Shown here: positions 10,737 through 23,479 of the stretch, piece after piece
Position numbering within the stretch: position 1 is the first letter of the stretch
Layout: every line of letters starts with the position of its first letter
Assembly: GCA_037176845.1 (NCBI GenBank)
Contig: JAYKXP010000189.1
Span: 17,030-81,029 of the forward strand
Length of the DNA: 64,000 nt
Source of the DNA: Paramarasmius palmivorus
Taxonomy: Eukaryota; Basidiomycota; Agaricomycetes; Agaricales; Marasmiaceae
Direction: 5' to 3'
Made by a program: the position numbers and the translations under genes
Notes under the pieces: generated by a model
What the model was told of the DNA's origin: nothing
The model's database searches: none
The model's input: the letters and a program-made list of their open reading frames with translations, nothing else

Positions 10737-11252
10737 CTAGTCTTGGAGCATTCTTTGGTTTTTACTCTCCGATCTCACTCGTACTTGGACTGACCAAATC
10801 ATCTTACAAGCCCTACGACTCGTCGTTCAACGGGACGAACCATAAACGAATCACCGTTCACATAATGGAAGTCACCGTTTTCGAAGTATCCCTCGTTGGC
10901 GTGCAACACGTTTCTGGGTTGTGTATCATTCGTGTTGGTTCCTCGTTCCTTCAAATTTCAGTTCAGACGATCACTGCATACGTTATTAGTATGAAGAAGC
11001 AATGTTGACTTTGATGATATCTCTCAAGACTGCCAGATACATTCCCATACCCGGCACTCATCACTGCTTCCCACCGCGTTTCCCAGAATACCAGAGTCCG
11101 GCTAGATCATCTACTGTATAGACCCGTCTTAAGTCACTGGACGCTGTTTATCTCCCAGCGCGGGAAAGGATAGTCTCTAGAGTACTTGATGGGGGGTGGC
11201 TGTGGTTCAACGGAAGGACGATCATAATCATTTTGCGATTGAGAACATCAAT

Positions 11253-11352
11253 ACACTGTTGGTGAAGTGGTTATCATGCTTGCTTTCCATGCATCCGTTC
11301 GATTAGGGTTTAGCAAGCAGCTCGGGTTCAATATTAATTCCCGGACGGTGTA
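11253..11352 (+). pseudogene. tRNA-Gly pseudogene with T-loop insertion
   Basis: The 5' part and anticodon TCC are intact, but six extra bases lie in the T loop (TTCAATATTAATTCCCGG against TTCAATTCCCGG at the sister locus 32,853-32,946), which destroys the B-box and the T arm. Acceptor 5' strand is ACACTGT. Confidence 0.7.
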
Positions 11353-12082
11353 TGTGCAATTCGACCATCTCCTTTTTTATTTTGTCTCTTCAGAATTTCA
11401 ACCACGGTGGGTGCTCTCTTCCTTCAGCGCATTGTCAACCATCTTGCCTGAGTTGATTTCAGTGGTACCTGGTAATTTATGGTATCTTTTCTACAGCTTC
11501 ACCTCTGTTACGCGGACGGGTGTCTTGTAAGTTTGAAGCATATTAGAGTTTTTTCCGTACTAACTCACTGCTTCGGGGCCTTGAGATGTTTGATCTGTCG
11601 AGAGTATGGGTTCTCGGAACATGCCTCTTTCCCTTGTTGATATAGCCACATTCCTGTTTGGTTGTCTTTGGTTTCCTTCTAGTATCCCTGATCTTTAGGA
11701 GGTTCGATAGGTATAGATGGATAACACGTCTTTGTCGGTAAGAGTCTTTGTGCTGATGCTGATGTTCTCAGACTCAGAGCGTTGACCTGGGGGGATGGGT
11801 TTTGATTTGGGACGTATCATATAGGCCTCTCTGAGCTACAGTCCGGATACCTCACATGGGTAGAGTTTCCTCGTTTTCAACTCGGCACAAAATCACAAGG
11901 GCGTACGGCTAAACCATCCCCTTCCCATATATACCAACCTTTCGAATGGAACAATGGTTGACTTTTTATGTCTCAGGCGCGGAACTGAAAGGTCTCTCGA
12001 GTACGCCACGTTAGGGGAAGGGTGGTTTTTCATTCAGAGTTCTTATCACCACCGATCGGACAAATGCGTCCTCGATACCAAA

Positions 12083-12174
12083 ACACCGTTGGTGAAGTGG
12101 TTATCATGCTTGCCTTCCATAGCTTTTCCCATGTTGAGAAGCAAGCGGCTCGGGTTCGATTCCCGAACGGTGTA
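12083..12174 (+). tRNA. tRNA-Gly(UCC), intron-containing
   Basis: All stems are perfect. Anticodon TCC is at 12116-12118, with a 20-nt intron (12120-12139) unrelated in sequence to those of the other copies. A T5 run follows within 30 nt. The right-hand sister (33,668-33,759) has decayed. Confidence 0.87.
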
Positions 12175-12837
12175 CTAACGAGGCCACTCTCGTTTTTACT
12201 ACCAAAAAAACTCGGTTTTCTTCGTTCTCGCATCTCCTGGCTTTCCGGGGTGTTTGGACTGACGACGTATACTTATTAGAAGAGTACAGACACCCTACAA
12301 CTCTTCATTTCATGGGATGAATGAATTGCCATGCGAAAATACAGGGGTTACGATTATTCATCCCAGTATGCGATTTCGACGCTTAGTTTCTTGGGCTTAA
12401 AGTTCTAATCCTATCTTGTAGGCTTGGGTGGTGTAGATGACTACAGCTCTACATCCCAAAATAAATCGGGCGGTATAGCTTGAGGGCAAGAAACCGACTG
12501 CAACTGGCGTTGGAGTACCCGAGGGGGACTTGGGAGGCCCTAATCTTTGGCGCCCATAGACGCTCCAGCCTCGAGGCGGTAAAGAAGCAACGAATAAGGT
12601 ACGTAACGGAAGTGAGCAAAAGATAAATATAGATGTCTTGCGGGGTATCGCCTATTGATCCGAGCTACACTTTTCCTTTAAACACCACCTTCTCGATTTT
12701 CATCCACCTCTGAGTATATTGCTCGCTTTCAAGTAGGTAATTCTGGTTTTCAATGGATCGGTATGGAACACTTAGCTCTTTTGCTAGTAACTGTCATTTT
12801 ATCGATCGCGATATTCCCCTTCACTGCCGAAACCAAG

Positions 12838-13975
12838 ATGGTGATCCCGCTGGAGATCTTGGACAACATTCTAGAACTATGTACCAGAGATGTTCTCCTA
12901 AACACCTGCATGATATCGAGAGGAGCGCACAGAACAAGCGTTCCACTGTTGTATCAGGAATTCGCTCCAGATCGACCCAGGCAGATGGTTTTGTTCTTCA
13001 AGACAATCTTTCGCAATCCATGTCGAAGTAAGTGAAGAGTGTGTTCATTAAGTGTGTTGCGTACTTATTACCTGGAACATCTTATTGAATCGGTACTATG
13101 TAGCCTTGAGGTTGATACTAAGCACCTGCCAACGCGTTCACTCTTCCAGTTGATGACACGCGCATTCTCATTTCTACCGAAAATCACAGATCTCGCTCTC
13201 GACATTTCTGAAATCCCCTCATTTGCTTTATCAGCTATCACTCTCCCGAAACTCTCCTTACTCGTGCTTCTACACCTCACTACCGACAAATTACATTTCC
13301 TATATCGGCACAGAGAATCACTACAGGATCTCATATTCAATGACGCTTCCAACGTCTTTATAGATGGCTCTGAACCACCACCGATTCTACCGAAGCTACG
13401 ATCCCTGAATGGTCCCCCCAATGTTGTTCCGCACATACTTGAGCCTTCTCTCCCGGCTTTTCATTGCCTCGAGGTTTTCTGGGGTGACCATATCACCCAG
13501 TAATCGATGCATGTCGAGGGAGCAATCACCCAATGCTTCGGCTATTTGTTCTGCGATGCATACGGAACATGGATCTATTTTGTGCGATTGCACGTCAGAT
13601 GCCTCACCTAACGCACCTGTTCATGAGATATGGTAATGCATCTAGAGAAGTGAGCCAGGTTCGTCTTTGATGTCGTTATCGCTCGTTTTTGGTACTGATT
13701 GTCACAAAGTCCGAGGTAGACGTCATATGAGTAAATTTTCCAGGCTCGAACATTTGGACTGGATTGATTTCTCTTGGGATGACATCACGAGTGAGGAATA
13801 TGAGTTAGTGAATAGATTTCAGAGGGTCCTTCTCTAAGGTCACGGAGAGCGTTCGGTAGGTCTTTCTGGGACAACAAGAATGAGCTGTTACTAATCCAGT
13901 CCTACAGGAGGAAAGATGTAGTGTTGACATGTATCTGAAAATGGGGAGCTTTCGAGTATCTGGAGAGAAGCCTAG
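12838..13975 (+). pseudogene. F-box gene, decayed copy
   Basis: It reads VIPLEILDNILELCTRDVL..., an F-box, and follows the exon plan of the intact copies at 34.7 and 42.3 kb. It has several lesions. The end of exon 1 is altered and runs into stops near 13030. About 33 nt are missing near 13,500, between 'atatcacccag' and 'taatcgatgc'. Later segments are out of frame with each other. The position matching intron 2 contains an in-frame stop, which agrees with that segment being an intron in the intact copies. Confidence 0.75.
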
Positions 13976-14874
13976 CACGCAATTCTGTCACTCTAGGTAT
14001 AGGCTATACAGTAGACAGTATATCGAACAACCGAAGAATGAATGTGCCCTTTGGAGTCATGAAATGACTAGGATAGTGATAGAACTTCGCATATAGCATA
14101 TTATTCTCTGAGAGTCACAATCAGACCAGCAGATCAACATCCATGATAGCTCTGTAAAATCTCTTTTCCCACCATCGCAAGCGTAGCTTTTCCTTCAAGG
14201 TTCTACTGTTTGATTTCTTGTTCGTGCGACAGCGATTCCTCGGGGTAATCTGCTCAGCGTTGTAATAGGTAGTATTACAGGCGTTCTAACATGTTGTACC
14301 TAGTCTTATGCATCATGTTCCCCGTGCATTGTGCTTACCGAGTCGGGATCGCCCCGTCTCAGCGATCATCGGCATCTTTTTCGAATACAGGGTGCAGACC
14401 ACCATTTCAACACCTTCGTCAGATTGAGTTCCATCACTCGGATGGCGCGCGTTTCTCCCATCTGATGACGTCACATGTCCCTAACCCTGTGCTCCGCCAA
14501 CACGTTATTCCTCTACCACGATGACAACTAGAACGCTTGAGGCGTTCTACATCTCTCTGCTCCTATCCCATATGCTCAAACAAGTCGGCAGCTCTGATTC
14601 AGGAGCACAAGCGAAGAATCACTTTGTAGGGTAGATGAGAATGGAATGGCTCTGAGGTACATTTCCTATTTTCTCGTGTATGACGGATGCTTTATTATCT
14701 TCCTTCGTCGACCGATTGTCTCATACCCTTGATATACATCCGTAACCCACAAGCGCCATGTAATTCCACGTTTACATTACCAAGAAGCCCTAGCTTCTAG
14801 TTCTCAAAGGCGCTCATTCTACTTCCATGCTTAAAAGGATTCGGATATAAAAGGACAGAAATTAGGAGAGTTGC
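13976..14874. other. Duplicated non-coding stretch
   Basis: It is conserved with 35,933-36,842 and 43,490-44,399 but has no coding frame that holds across the copies. It contains a TGACGTCA site (14466-14473) followed by CTAACCCT, and ends in 'ggatataaaaggac', a TATA-like sequence just before the small frame at 14,875. Confidence 0.5.
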
Positions 14875-15024
14875 ATGGAAAGGAACAAGATGGAGTCGAT
14901 GAAGGACAACGAGCCTCGCCTGAATTTCGCTATATCCACTTCCGTTGCCATTCACCGGTACTTCTTTTGCCAGGTTGTTTCGCACGCTCACAAACCTCAC
15001 CACGACCATGTTTGTGTTTTTTGA
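14875..15024 (+). CDS. Small conserved frame, left copy (49 aa)
   Basis: It starts MERNKMESMKDNEP and keeps an ATG and a frame in three duplicated copies (this one, 36,843 and 44,400). Its C-terminal end differs because of a one-base insertion relative to the other two. A TATA-like sequence (tcggatataaaagg) lies only about 25 nt upstream, too close for a normal leader. It may be the first exon of a longer gene or a chance frame in duplicated DNA. No function is suggested. Confidence 0.25.
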   Translation: MERNKMESMKDNEPRLNFAISTSVAIHRYFFCQVVSHAHKPHHDHVCVF

Positions 15025-15379
15025 ACCCACTACATGACCCAGCACCTACCCTTACCCAGAATTTAGGGACCGTGTCTGTGATATACGAAGAAGAAAAGAC
15101 GTAGGCCAGAGTATGGGTCAGCGAGTAGGCACAAGTGTCGTCACGGTGGCTAGAAAGCAACGCTGGAGGCGGAATAAGAATCGAAACAGAATAACAGGAC
15201 CGTGTAGGGTACAACGAACGCGGAACGAAGTTTGATTGAGATGGGAGGTACTGCAAGTTCTATACTAGACAGACAGACGAAGAACGAGTCCCGGCAGTAG
15301 CGGTCTTGGTGAAGCTTGACACTCGGGCTATGTGAGAAATAGGAGAAAATCAACCAATCAAAGATGCTTCCAATCTAAC

Positions 15380-15700
15380 CCGGGAGCAATGACTCAATGC
15401 TTGGTCTATTTGTTCTGCGATGCGCACGGAATATCAATCTATCCTTTGCGCTTGAAGGTCGGAAGCCTCACCTAACCCACCTGTTCATGATGTGTTTATT
15501 TCCCATCTTTATATTGGTTTTGCTTGTCATGGAGTCAGGTACAGAATTTAAACGGGTCACATAGATAAACTCTCTTGTCTCGAACACTTAGAATGGATGG
15601 ATTTTTTGAGATGACATACCGAGTGACGAGTACGAGCTAGTGAATGAATTTCAAAACGCGTGTCCTTCCTGCAGAACTTGGGATTTGGGTCGTGAATCCC
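15380..15700 (+). pseudogene. F-box gene C-terminal fragment
   Basis: The translated pieces NDSMLGLFVLRCARNIN and PHLTHLFM match residues of the F-box gene (SNHPMLRLFILRCTRNID, PHLTHLFM). Only the last third is present, interrupted by frameshifts. Homologous fragments stand at 37,346 and 44,903. Confidence 0.6.
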
Positions 15701-16725
15701 CATTAGATCCATGTACAAAGACTCACGACGCAAAAAAAGTGCGCTTGATAGGATACATATGACTTGTAATAGTTGTCGTCCTGTGAGTCTGCTCCGTCCC
15801 TTGTCCCAATATCCTCTACTACTCGAAGGAGTGCTGACCCTATCTTGCAGGTCTCGTACAGTGATCTTTCACCACCAATACCATGAAGAGCAAACGCAGT
15901 TGTGAAGTATTTGTCGGTAAAGTGGGTTCTTGTAGAAGATGGTGTCAGGTATGTGTGCGCTATTGTTCTGTAATGGCCCTTTTCATACTCCACTTTATTT
16001 CCCATTCATTTACCGCATGTCCGTTTCTACTACGTTCCAGCATCTTCGTTATCTCTTCGTTCATGCTGCACCATTCCTCTTCCGCGTTTCCGTTGTTCAC
16101 ATTCCATTTCCTCTTACAGCTAACATGGCCCCAGTAGACCTCAAACAATGAGCGAACGTATCATAGCCTCAACGTTCGACTGCTACCACACCCGACCCTT
16201 CCTCTTCATGATGAGAAATAGCTGCGTATTACCCAGCAGGTCCAGGGTAAATTTCCATATAACTTCTTCATCGAGATACTTTGATGTTAATGTGAAACTG
16301 TAGGATAACCTTTGCACCTTCGAACAACGATGACAACACCAAACTGGGTACCAACCAAGTCAGCCAGAACGCTATCGGAGCTACCTGTATCACATCAAGG
16401 CGGTCGCAAATGATTAGTCTGTGCGACTATAACACGGCGAATGTGCTGCTGTATGTTTCCGTATCGTTCACTTGCGCACCTACTAATACAGTACATTCTC
16501 CTATAGTCAAGGCCCAATGTATCACGATAGACTGGTACTGATGGGTACTCGTTCAAGGACACCACTTTGTCTGCTCCGCTAGCCGCGTGTTTCGGGTTAC
16601 GTTATGCCTGAGGTTGAAAGTAAGTCATACCCTTTTCGTTTGTTGATTCATTTTACTTACCTTGACATAGTACTCCACGTTCTGGGACATTCAAGGACGC
16701 CCTTTCAGTGTTGAGCTCTGCATAC
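15701..16725. other. No gene recognised
   Basis: Beyond the end of the segmental duplication I find no exon with coding character. Part of it, next to 16,726, probably holds the decayed 3' end of the membrane-protein gene on the minus strand. Confidence 0.4.
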
Positions 16726-17463
16726 CTTATCTTCGGTGAGGGTTATGTAGCCTTTGGCGACAAGGAATTCGAGAGGGGGTGTAGTGTCGATGGTGGGGGG
16801 TTCATTCTCTGGGGTGTTTGTGGTGCACGAATGATCATGTTGTTCTGAGGGCGTGGGTAATCCCGGTGCCTGCTCATTGTGACTGCCCTGTAATGAAGTC
16901 TCCTTCAAGCAGAACAATATACGAGTTAATGGTAGGGCTTACCGTATTCATAAGGCAATGTTTCCTGTGCTCCTTATGGTAGCTCTTGATTTCCCCGAGA
17001 CGTTTTTCTGCCGTTCCATCATACGGTCGGCGTACCCGATGATGGCCTCGGACTCTATCCCACAGATACCCACAAAACTCATCACCGTCATACAACGCGA
17101 ACCCTCCCATGATGACGAAGAACCCGTGTGGCATTCCCCATCCATAATCTGAGAGGAAAGCTTCAGCAACGCCATGAGTAATCAACGTAGATACGCACCC
17201 TTGAACCTATCTCGAATCTTCTTCGCCTGCTCTCGCTGCCTCATCGCCCATAGTATCATGAACTCCGGCGCAAGAAGCGCAAGGACCATCAACTCGACGT
17301 TTTGGTAGACAATGATCGCTGGATGCCATCGATCCCCAGTCCATCGATCTTCCTGTCGATCAAACTTCTCCACTGTTGGAATGTTGGGGTGGATGGCAAC
17401 CCATGTGCAGATGAAGATGCCGGCGTCTAGTTTGACAGCTGTAACAGCAATTGCCATCGTCAA
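16726..17463 (-). pseudogene. Multi-pass membrane protein gene, truncated both ends
   Basis: Three exons read in frame: 17463 to 17199, 17148 to 16943 and 16887 to 16726, with introns of 50 and 55 nt. The protein shows FICTWVAIHPNIP, then ALLAPEFMILWAMRQREQAKKI, then GMPHGFFVIMGGFALY and LEFLVAKGYITLTEDK. This order (CTWxxIHPNIP, ALIAPE, HGFFxxMGGF, LEFLxxxGYI) is that of a large agaricomycete family of uncharacterised membrane proteins. The conserved C-terminal half cannot be found past the last donor (GTATGC). The 5' end stops close to an R1 repeat at 17.54 kb, which may have cut the gene. Confidence 0.6.
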
Positions 17464-17539
17464 AGAAGCAGAATATAGCTATAGAAGGGAATTGTGATCT
17501 TTAAGGAGTTTGAGGGGATCAGATCCTGCGAAGCCTGTG

Positions 17540-18060
17540 ATGAACCTTGGCGAACTGAGTCAAGGAAACGTCGGCATTAAAGCGTGCCTGGGATGACGTC
17601 ATGTAACCCTACGCCCTGTCATTTCGTTTTTCTTTTCTCGACTACAACCAAGACTCCCAACCTGGGCTGATTCAAACGTCCCTTGCATCTTTTCCATCAA
17701 CGAGTGTTTCATTGGAAGACTTTTCGGGAAATGCTATAACAAATGGTTCGGTGAGAATCGGAGGTACGTCTCCCTCGTCTTGTTTATCACCGGTTGCTTA
17801 TCTTGACGAACTCCAGCTTCCTTCCTTCAACCACAATGACTCGGTGAACACCTAGGTACGTCTCCTTTGTCCCTCGTATGACTGGGTACCTAGGTATAAC
17901 CCTTTCCCTTGCATCGGACCGAACGATACATACTTCCAGCCCCAATGTTCATCGTAGGAATAATATTCAGAATTAGAAGAACAGATGATAGCATCGGAAG
18001 AGCAACATACCCGCACAAAGCGAAGAAGAGATGCTTTCACCTGTTTCTCGCCTCGCCCTA
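17540..18060 (+). repeat. R1 repeat, copy 3, truncated
   Basis: It matches 6465-6960 and 23,550-24,010 ('cgaactgagtcaaggaaacg', TGACGTCA at 17594-17601, 'cttcattggaagactttt', 'ccctttcccttgcatcg'). The tRNA-like head is lost except for its first bases. Confidence 0.65.
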
Positions 18061-21000
18061 CTATTCCTTCTATCGAAGCAATCCATACGCTTCTAAACGT
18101 CAACGTGCCAACGCCCTACCGTGCCTAAGTCAGTGGCTGTCGTTTGGAAGAATCTTTGCCGGGTTGGTTTGGAGTAGAGGGATGTGTTGGGGACCGGAAA
18201 CAAGTCATCAATAATTCATCCCCCACATTCCTTCATCTCGAAGAGACCCAACATCTCTCATTCCACCCTACGCTAACCTTTCAACTTCAAGGAGCATATT
18301 CATCCACACTCATTATTCATTCCTGATCACTAGCTCGGGATGAAGCAAGGGGGATAACACGCATATTCATATACGTGCTCCTCGTTAGGTATCGTCCCTA
18401 CACCTTTATATCATGCTCCAACCACAGAATCTGCGCTCTAACGCACCGCAGACCGAACCCTGCATACCACCGTTGGTGAAGGAGCCCTCTTTGTCCTGCT
18501 ACTCGTTGTCGTTTGCATGTTGATCCTGAACGTATTGCTGCGGGAAAGGAGGCTTGCGAGTGGACAAAGGAAAACTACGCGTATTACTGCTCTAGGGGTA
18601 GGTATGCGGTTACTTGCGTCGGTTTTCCCTCTTGGTATTGATTCGAGATCATACAGATCTTGTATTCTTGTTCGCCCTGGACGCTTGCGTTGATACAACA
18701 TAGTCTGACCCCGTCTTTCGTGATATAGAAACGATTGTTGTGGTGGAGAAAGACATGAACATTATCTCTTCCTTGTCACCTATCGAATCGCCACAGGATA
18801 GTCTCGATCTCTAACAGAATGGACTGCGAGATCTTCGTTATCTCTTGCGTAGCTTCAGATCTTCACGACCCACTGGATTCCGAACACGAATACATGCGAT
18901 ATCTTTTTTCGTGTATGAGGAAACGTCCACCTGTTACTGCTGCGTTCAACAGCAGTCAATGCGGGTTCTTCTCCATCGCAAAGACAACGACAAAATTTCC
19001 TATTCTGCGCTCATCTTGAATGCCTTTGACGATGTAGGCTTTGTAAAAGCCTCAGAATGAAGGATGATGCCGATTGAATCTGTCGACTTCCCTGATGCCT
19101 CATTTAATCAATCTCGTCGACGGTGGCTTTCAACGTCATTACAGGAGTATTTTCTCAATCGCTGCTCTTGAAAAGATACGACATTCACGATTCGACTCAC
19201 AGTGATCTATTTATATCATTCGCGTACTGGTTCCTTTCACCTTGACAATGTTCTATCACCGCTTCCTCTTATCTTCCCGTTACGAATGACCTTATCGATA
19301 CCGATGCCAAGACTTCAAAGTACTCACCCATCGTCCCAAAAAGCCTCGAGATGACACGTGCTGATATCGGGCATGAGTCAATCATCGCACAAGGCTGGTT
19401 CACGTGCGTACCCCAAAGATAGCGAGTCATGTCGGGTTTGATTCTGATACGGTATGCTCTTGTTTGCTTCGACATGTTATTGTACTCATGGGTTTGCTGT
19501 AACGCTTTTGGGCGGCGGAATAGTCTCTTCGCTTTCCAGCCTTACGCAATCACCGGCGATCTACTCCCACCCTAGGACAATAGTATATTTGGATTCATAG
19601 GTGGGATAGTTGACAGTCGTGAATAACATGCCTGGTGACTGGGATTATGGGTAAGGCTTCCGTTCGTCTTTCCCGAGAAGAATTGCTAATGATGTCGACC
19701 TTATAGCGCACATGCAAACTATGTCGATGCCAGGCTACCAGATTGTACGCTGTCATTTTCCCTTCTCGCTCTGCATCCTGTAAGCGTGCGGTTTATAGGG
19801 ATAACAACGGTGTTTCTCAACCCATTATCCGTGATTGCAGAAACAAGGGGGAGTTGGATCCGAAGAATGTGTTTAGGTTTGATACATCCATCGAAGGTGT
19901 TTAGCATACAGTCGGCTCTGCGCCGCCCGAGCAATTCACGAACACGAGCCTCTCAATGTCTTGGCTCTTACAAACACAGTTATCTGTTAGGAATGTTTGA
20001 TGGGCGTCAATGAACGGTGTTACAGGGTGGGCTGAGACGTTACAAGTACACTTAGAATCGGCGCCCAAAATCAATCATTTCCAGGCTCACAGCCCGCGCG
20101 TGTGCCTACCATTACTTTGGTGGTCTATGTAGTCCGATTATAGAATATTGCAAAGGTCGTAGGGTCATAAGCTGTACAGTATCGCATAAACGCTAAAACA
20201 GAAATTATCGACTGGTTGGAGGACTTACAGGTTGTGTAGAGTCGCTGCGCTGAGGTTCTTTTCGGCTTTATCCGAATCACGTGTACTAGTAAGCGGAACA
20301 ACGTCGCCGTGTGACACTGACAGCTGTGTTCCTTCAGCCAACCATCATCAGTATCAGCAATGTCGCAGGGGCCCATTTTCCTGCCTATTCTCCAGGGTGC
20401 TACATGATAATCATGGGCCTGGTAAGCATGCTCGGTACTTGACCTCGCAATTTTCACTTAGCCCTAATTTTAGCAGTACATCTAATCAACCATTCACCAA
20501 AGCCGCTCTCTTTCCCGAACCTGGTCAGCAGATACACCATTGCACACTATCTCATCAAGCTACTTACCTCGGTCACTCAAAGCCCTGTGAATCTCCACAA
20601 GACCAGTCGCACGCGCCATGGATTTCCTGCTCCTTCTCAGTTTCGCGTTCTTCGGACAAGCATCGCTTCGGAACCGACTAGCAAGTGATGGTATTCACGC
20701 TGTCTTTCCTGGAGATGTTGATTAAGGTAATGCCTCCAGGGCGGGTTACTTCCTATATATTGAGCTAGGCAAGGGCTCAAACCCTCTAAACAGACATGGA
20801 TGACCTCGACAGCGTTAATGAAGAGTCTGCATTTTGGCCTTCCCGCAGCCTTGATATTTCGCTTCCGAGCCCGTTGATCAGCAGAATAGTATATGCTACT
20901 CGTTACAATCTCCCTTTCAACATGATACTGAATTAAACTTCCATCTCAGTGGGATTGATTACTGTTGAACCCCCGCTCAGGTAAGTCACAGCCCATGTCT

Positions 21001-21071
21001 CAGTCTACCTGTCTAGCAAATCAAGCATTTAAAAAGCAAGCACCTTTCCAGAACATTTATTGTCGGATCCA
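18061..21071. other. Long stretch without a recognised gene
   Basis: It holds an 18-nt tRNA-Gly-like scrap (accaccgttggtgaagg, near 18,466-18,483) and a short plus-strand frame at about 18,482-18,695 that encodes one hydrophobic segment (ALFVLLLVVVCMLILNVLL) followed by basic residues. No splice partners for that frame were found. A start MDDLDSVNEES at 20,806 is also unsupported. Confidence 0.4.
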
Positions 21072-22430
21072 ATGGCCTTTGATCCCCACGCCAGAATACT
21101 TGCACAAGTTGCACTCACCGCCGTAAGTGCAATAATATGGCTCGCAATAGTCAACTGAAAGCCACTAGGTTCAATTCTTCTGCTATGGTTCATGTTCCAA
21201 CTTGGCAACTTAAAGTGCCATAACACTAATTTATCATAACGCAGGTGTATACACGGTGCTGTTCGGGCTTTCCATGCACATTCTCTCTCAAAGACCAGGG
21301 GTCTCTCGTTTAAATCCAATTTTCATTGCGATCATTGTTTTGTTCGCGGTTTCGACGGCCGATACAGTGGTCTGTGTTATCGCCGACATCTTGACTTGGT
21401 GTATCAGGTGTGAGGCTTGTTCGTGAATGGTCCGCACCTCTTACTCTTGCTATATCAGTTGTCCAACAAGAAGCAGAGATATTGACCACCTGTTCTATAC
21501 TCAGTTTTATCTCAAGGTCACGTCTACGTGTGTTCGATATCAGCTTATAGTTGTCGATGCTAATGGAGTTTGCAGTGCAGTTGCAGATTTTATTCTAGTG
21601 AGTGCCCTGCTCTCGCTTATGTATGATATATCAACTCACGCGAGTATGTAGTTGTGGCGCTGCTACGTAGTTTGGGGAAGACGTTGGAAAATCATCATCG
21701 TACCCATTCTAATTTCCGTTGGAAGTCACAGTAAGGAGTCCCTTCTGTTTTCTTTGAAGCTGCCTTGTTGAGGAATATAGTCACCTGGCTTGTCTTGATT
21801 TTTCGGGTCGTACCCCATACATTGGTGTACCGGACCGGAATTGAGGTACACGCCTTTGAGGATGCGGCGGTCTCTATCATCACCGCCGCAGTAGGCTTGA
21901 ATAATCTTTCGGTTTCATCCCTTATAGGCACGTCATTCAAATTTCATCCTTTCTGAGTCTAATGCAATTGACGCAGCATTTCGTATCTTCTTCATGAGCC
22001 GCGAAATTACTCCGTACTTGGGTGGAAAGACGAAGGCGATGTACCAAACTGCGATAGCCGCAACGTTCGTGAATTCATTTGACCTCTTCTCCGCTGACAT
22101 CTAACGTGATTGCTTCTGGCAAGGCTTGAATCTGGCTTCGTATATTCGTTACTGGTCAGTATATCATCAATACTGGCTACCGAGCTGTTTTGGCCGGGAT
22201 CTTCAACACATAATCACGCTGATTTCTTCAATCGGAGCACCGCGCTTAACATTGGTTGGCGATGCTTGCCGGCCCTCGCAGTACGTACTAGTATATTCTC
22301 CTGGTTATCCAAAGCTCAGGCTGTTCCACGAAAGGGTATTGCATCAACCATAATCGTGGTCCGGATTGCTTTCACTACGGATATTACCCATTCATTACAA
22401 CGGATAGACAATGATAATCATGACTCCTAG
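21072..22430 (+). CDS. Seven-helix membrane protein, nine exons
   Basis: The joined exons are 21072-21122, 21169-21187, 21245-21407, 21459-21597, 21652-21730, 21781-21927, 21977-22064, 22124-22280 and 22335-22430. They give 312 residues in one frame. Landmarks are FFCYGVYTVLFGLSMHIL, then ADFILLWRCYVVWGRRWKI, then LIAFRIFFMSREITPYLG, then LESGFVYSLL and GIASTIIVVRIAF. These mark a large agaricomycete family of serpentine proteins of unknown ligand, mostly hydrophobic with about seven helices. Exon 2 is only 19 nt, and without it exons 1 and 3 are out of frame. The intron after exon 6 starts GC (TAG|GCACGT). All other introns are GT-AG. I see no frame break, so the gene may be active. A partial paralog is at the right edge. 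Confidence 0.75.
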
Positions 22431-22659
22431 AGCACGGAGCAGATATATAGAACTAGACTGACAGTTTATCATCAGACTCGACACTGTGGTTTTCTCCCCC
22501 GTCGTTGTTGGCCTGAATAAGAGCATTATGAGACATTTTGCTTTCCTCAAATGTCCCTCCTCGTCAAGTTCTTCGAGGCCTTTGAGACGCCAGATATGGC
22601 AGAGAATGATATACGTGGCACTGCTCTAGAAGAACTCTTAGCGAACACTCAGTGATGAG

Positions 22660-23442
22660 ATGTATGATACTCATAAAGAGGTACTGACCCAATAGCCACG
22701 ATAGGTAATAGGTTCTTCTCCACCCGAGCGATCCGAATAAAAATATAGTCAGTGATCATCAGACCAGTAGCGGGTCCAAGGAAGACGGAGAATGAGCTGA
22801 AATATTGTCTCATTAGTCAAGTGTATAAAGATTTATGCGACGCTCACCTCAGCACCGTTATAGAACGTGCTGGCGCCCTATGAACGCACGGGTGTTATTA
22901 TGGCCAATCTGATGTTCTGAATCATCGTAAAGCTGATGTAGGCCTCACATGCACATTTAGCAACTGCCAGGGGCTTATTGCTAGCCCGACGAAGGCATCG
23001 ATGAAAGCACCTTGCATAGATCCACTCTGTATAGTCATTGTTCCCTTCGGGTATTACGCCGGTGAATACATGCTGAGGACGAGAAAGCAGACTATGCACG
23101 TTCCGAAGAGTGTTCGAGAGAGTGAGTCGGAGGACATGGATTGGTAGGGCCTAAATACGGTAATGAACCAAGTTGCCCTCGGTTGAGCGACTTTGAACCT
23201 TTGTGGATTATAGCGATACGTTGCTGGAGCTGTATAACTACCCATCACACAGTTCTGTTCCGCAAGAAAGCGGCGGCTTGCTGTAATCGTGACGACCTGA
23301 ACTCGAGGCAGAAGTAGTAGAGTGAGCACTGAGAACTGGATGATCTTATAGCTTTTGCTCTGGAACAGCCTAAATAGTACAGGATGGAGCACTCCATTAT
23401 GATCCTAGCTACGTAATTAATGGTATTTATGTCCATTGGCAA
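22660..23442 (-). pseudogene. NCS1-type nucleobase transporter remnant
   Basis: On the minus strand two exons join in frame across a 77-nt intron: ..FIDAFVGLAISPWQLLN then APARSITVLS. A third follows a GTGAGC donor: SFSVFLGPATGLMITDYIF. PW-x-LL and SVFLGP-x-x-G-x-MI-x-DY are hallmarks of nucleobase:cation symporter-1 permeases (uracil, allantoin, thiamine-type uptake at the plasma membrane). The segment further upstream resembles the region before the YIxIRRG motif but is frame-broken. The last two helices and the whole N-terminal half are missing. The 5' side ends at an R1 repeat (23.48 kb). Confidence 0.6.
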
Positions 23443-23479
23443 ACATGGGTGACAGCTCGGGCAAGCAAGAATACACCAT

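Larger units (their letters stand above)
6440..15700 (+). repeat. Segmental duplication, left copy
   Basis: The order R1 repeat, 'cgcccctcgtcctac' block, tRNA-Gly cluster, F-box gene, small frame and F-box fragment is repeated at 23,530-37,640 in the same orientation. The left copy carries an extra recombinase element (8243-9972) and a different stretch at 7735-8187. The right copy carries the Ty3 element (24,018-30,609). Similarity ends near 15,700 and 37,640. Confidence 0.75.

Noticed and set aside
13068..13436. Minus-strand frame over the F-box gene, repeated at 35.0 and 42.6 kb
   Set aside because: It is antisense to the F-box exon and is conserved only because the sense strand is duplicated.
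18482..18695. Hydrophobic frame considered as part of a pheromone-receptor-like gene
   Set aside because: Only one helix and a basic stretch are visible, with no further helices, splice partners or receptor motifs.
21517..21550. A 34-nt GT-AG intron in exon 4 of the 7-TM gene
   Set aside because: Too short for this genome; the frame is open through it and removing it breaks the frame.
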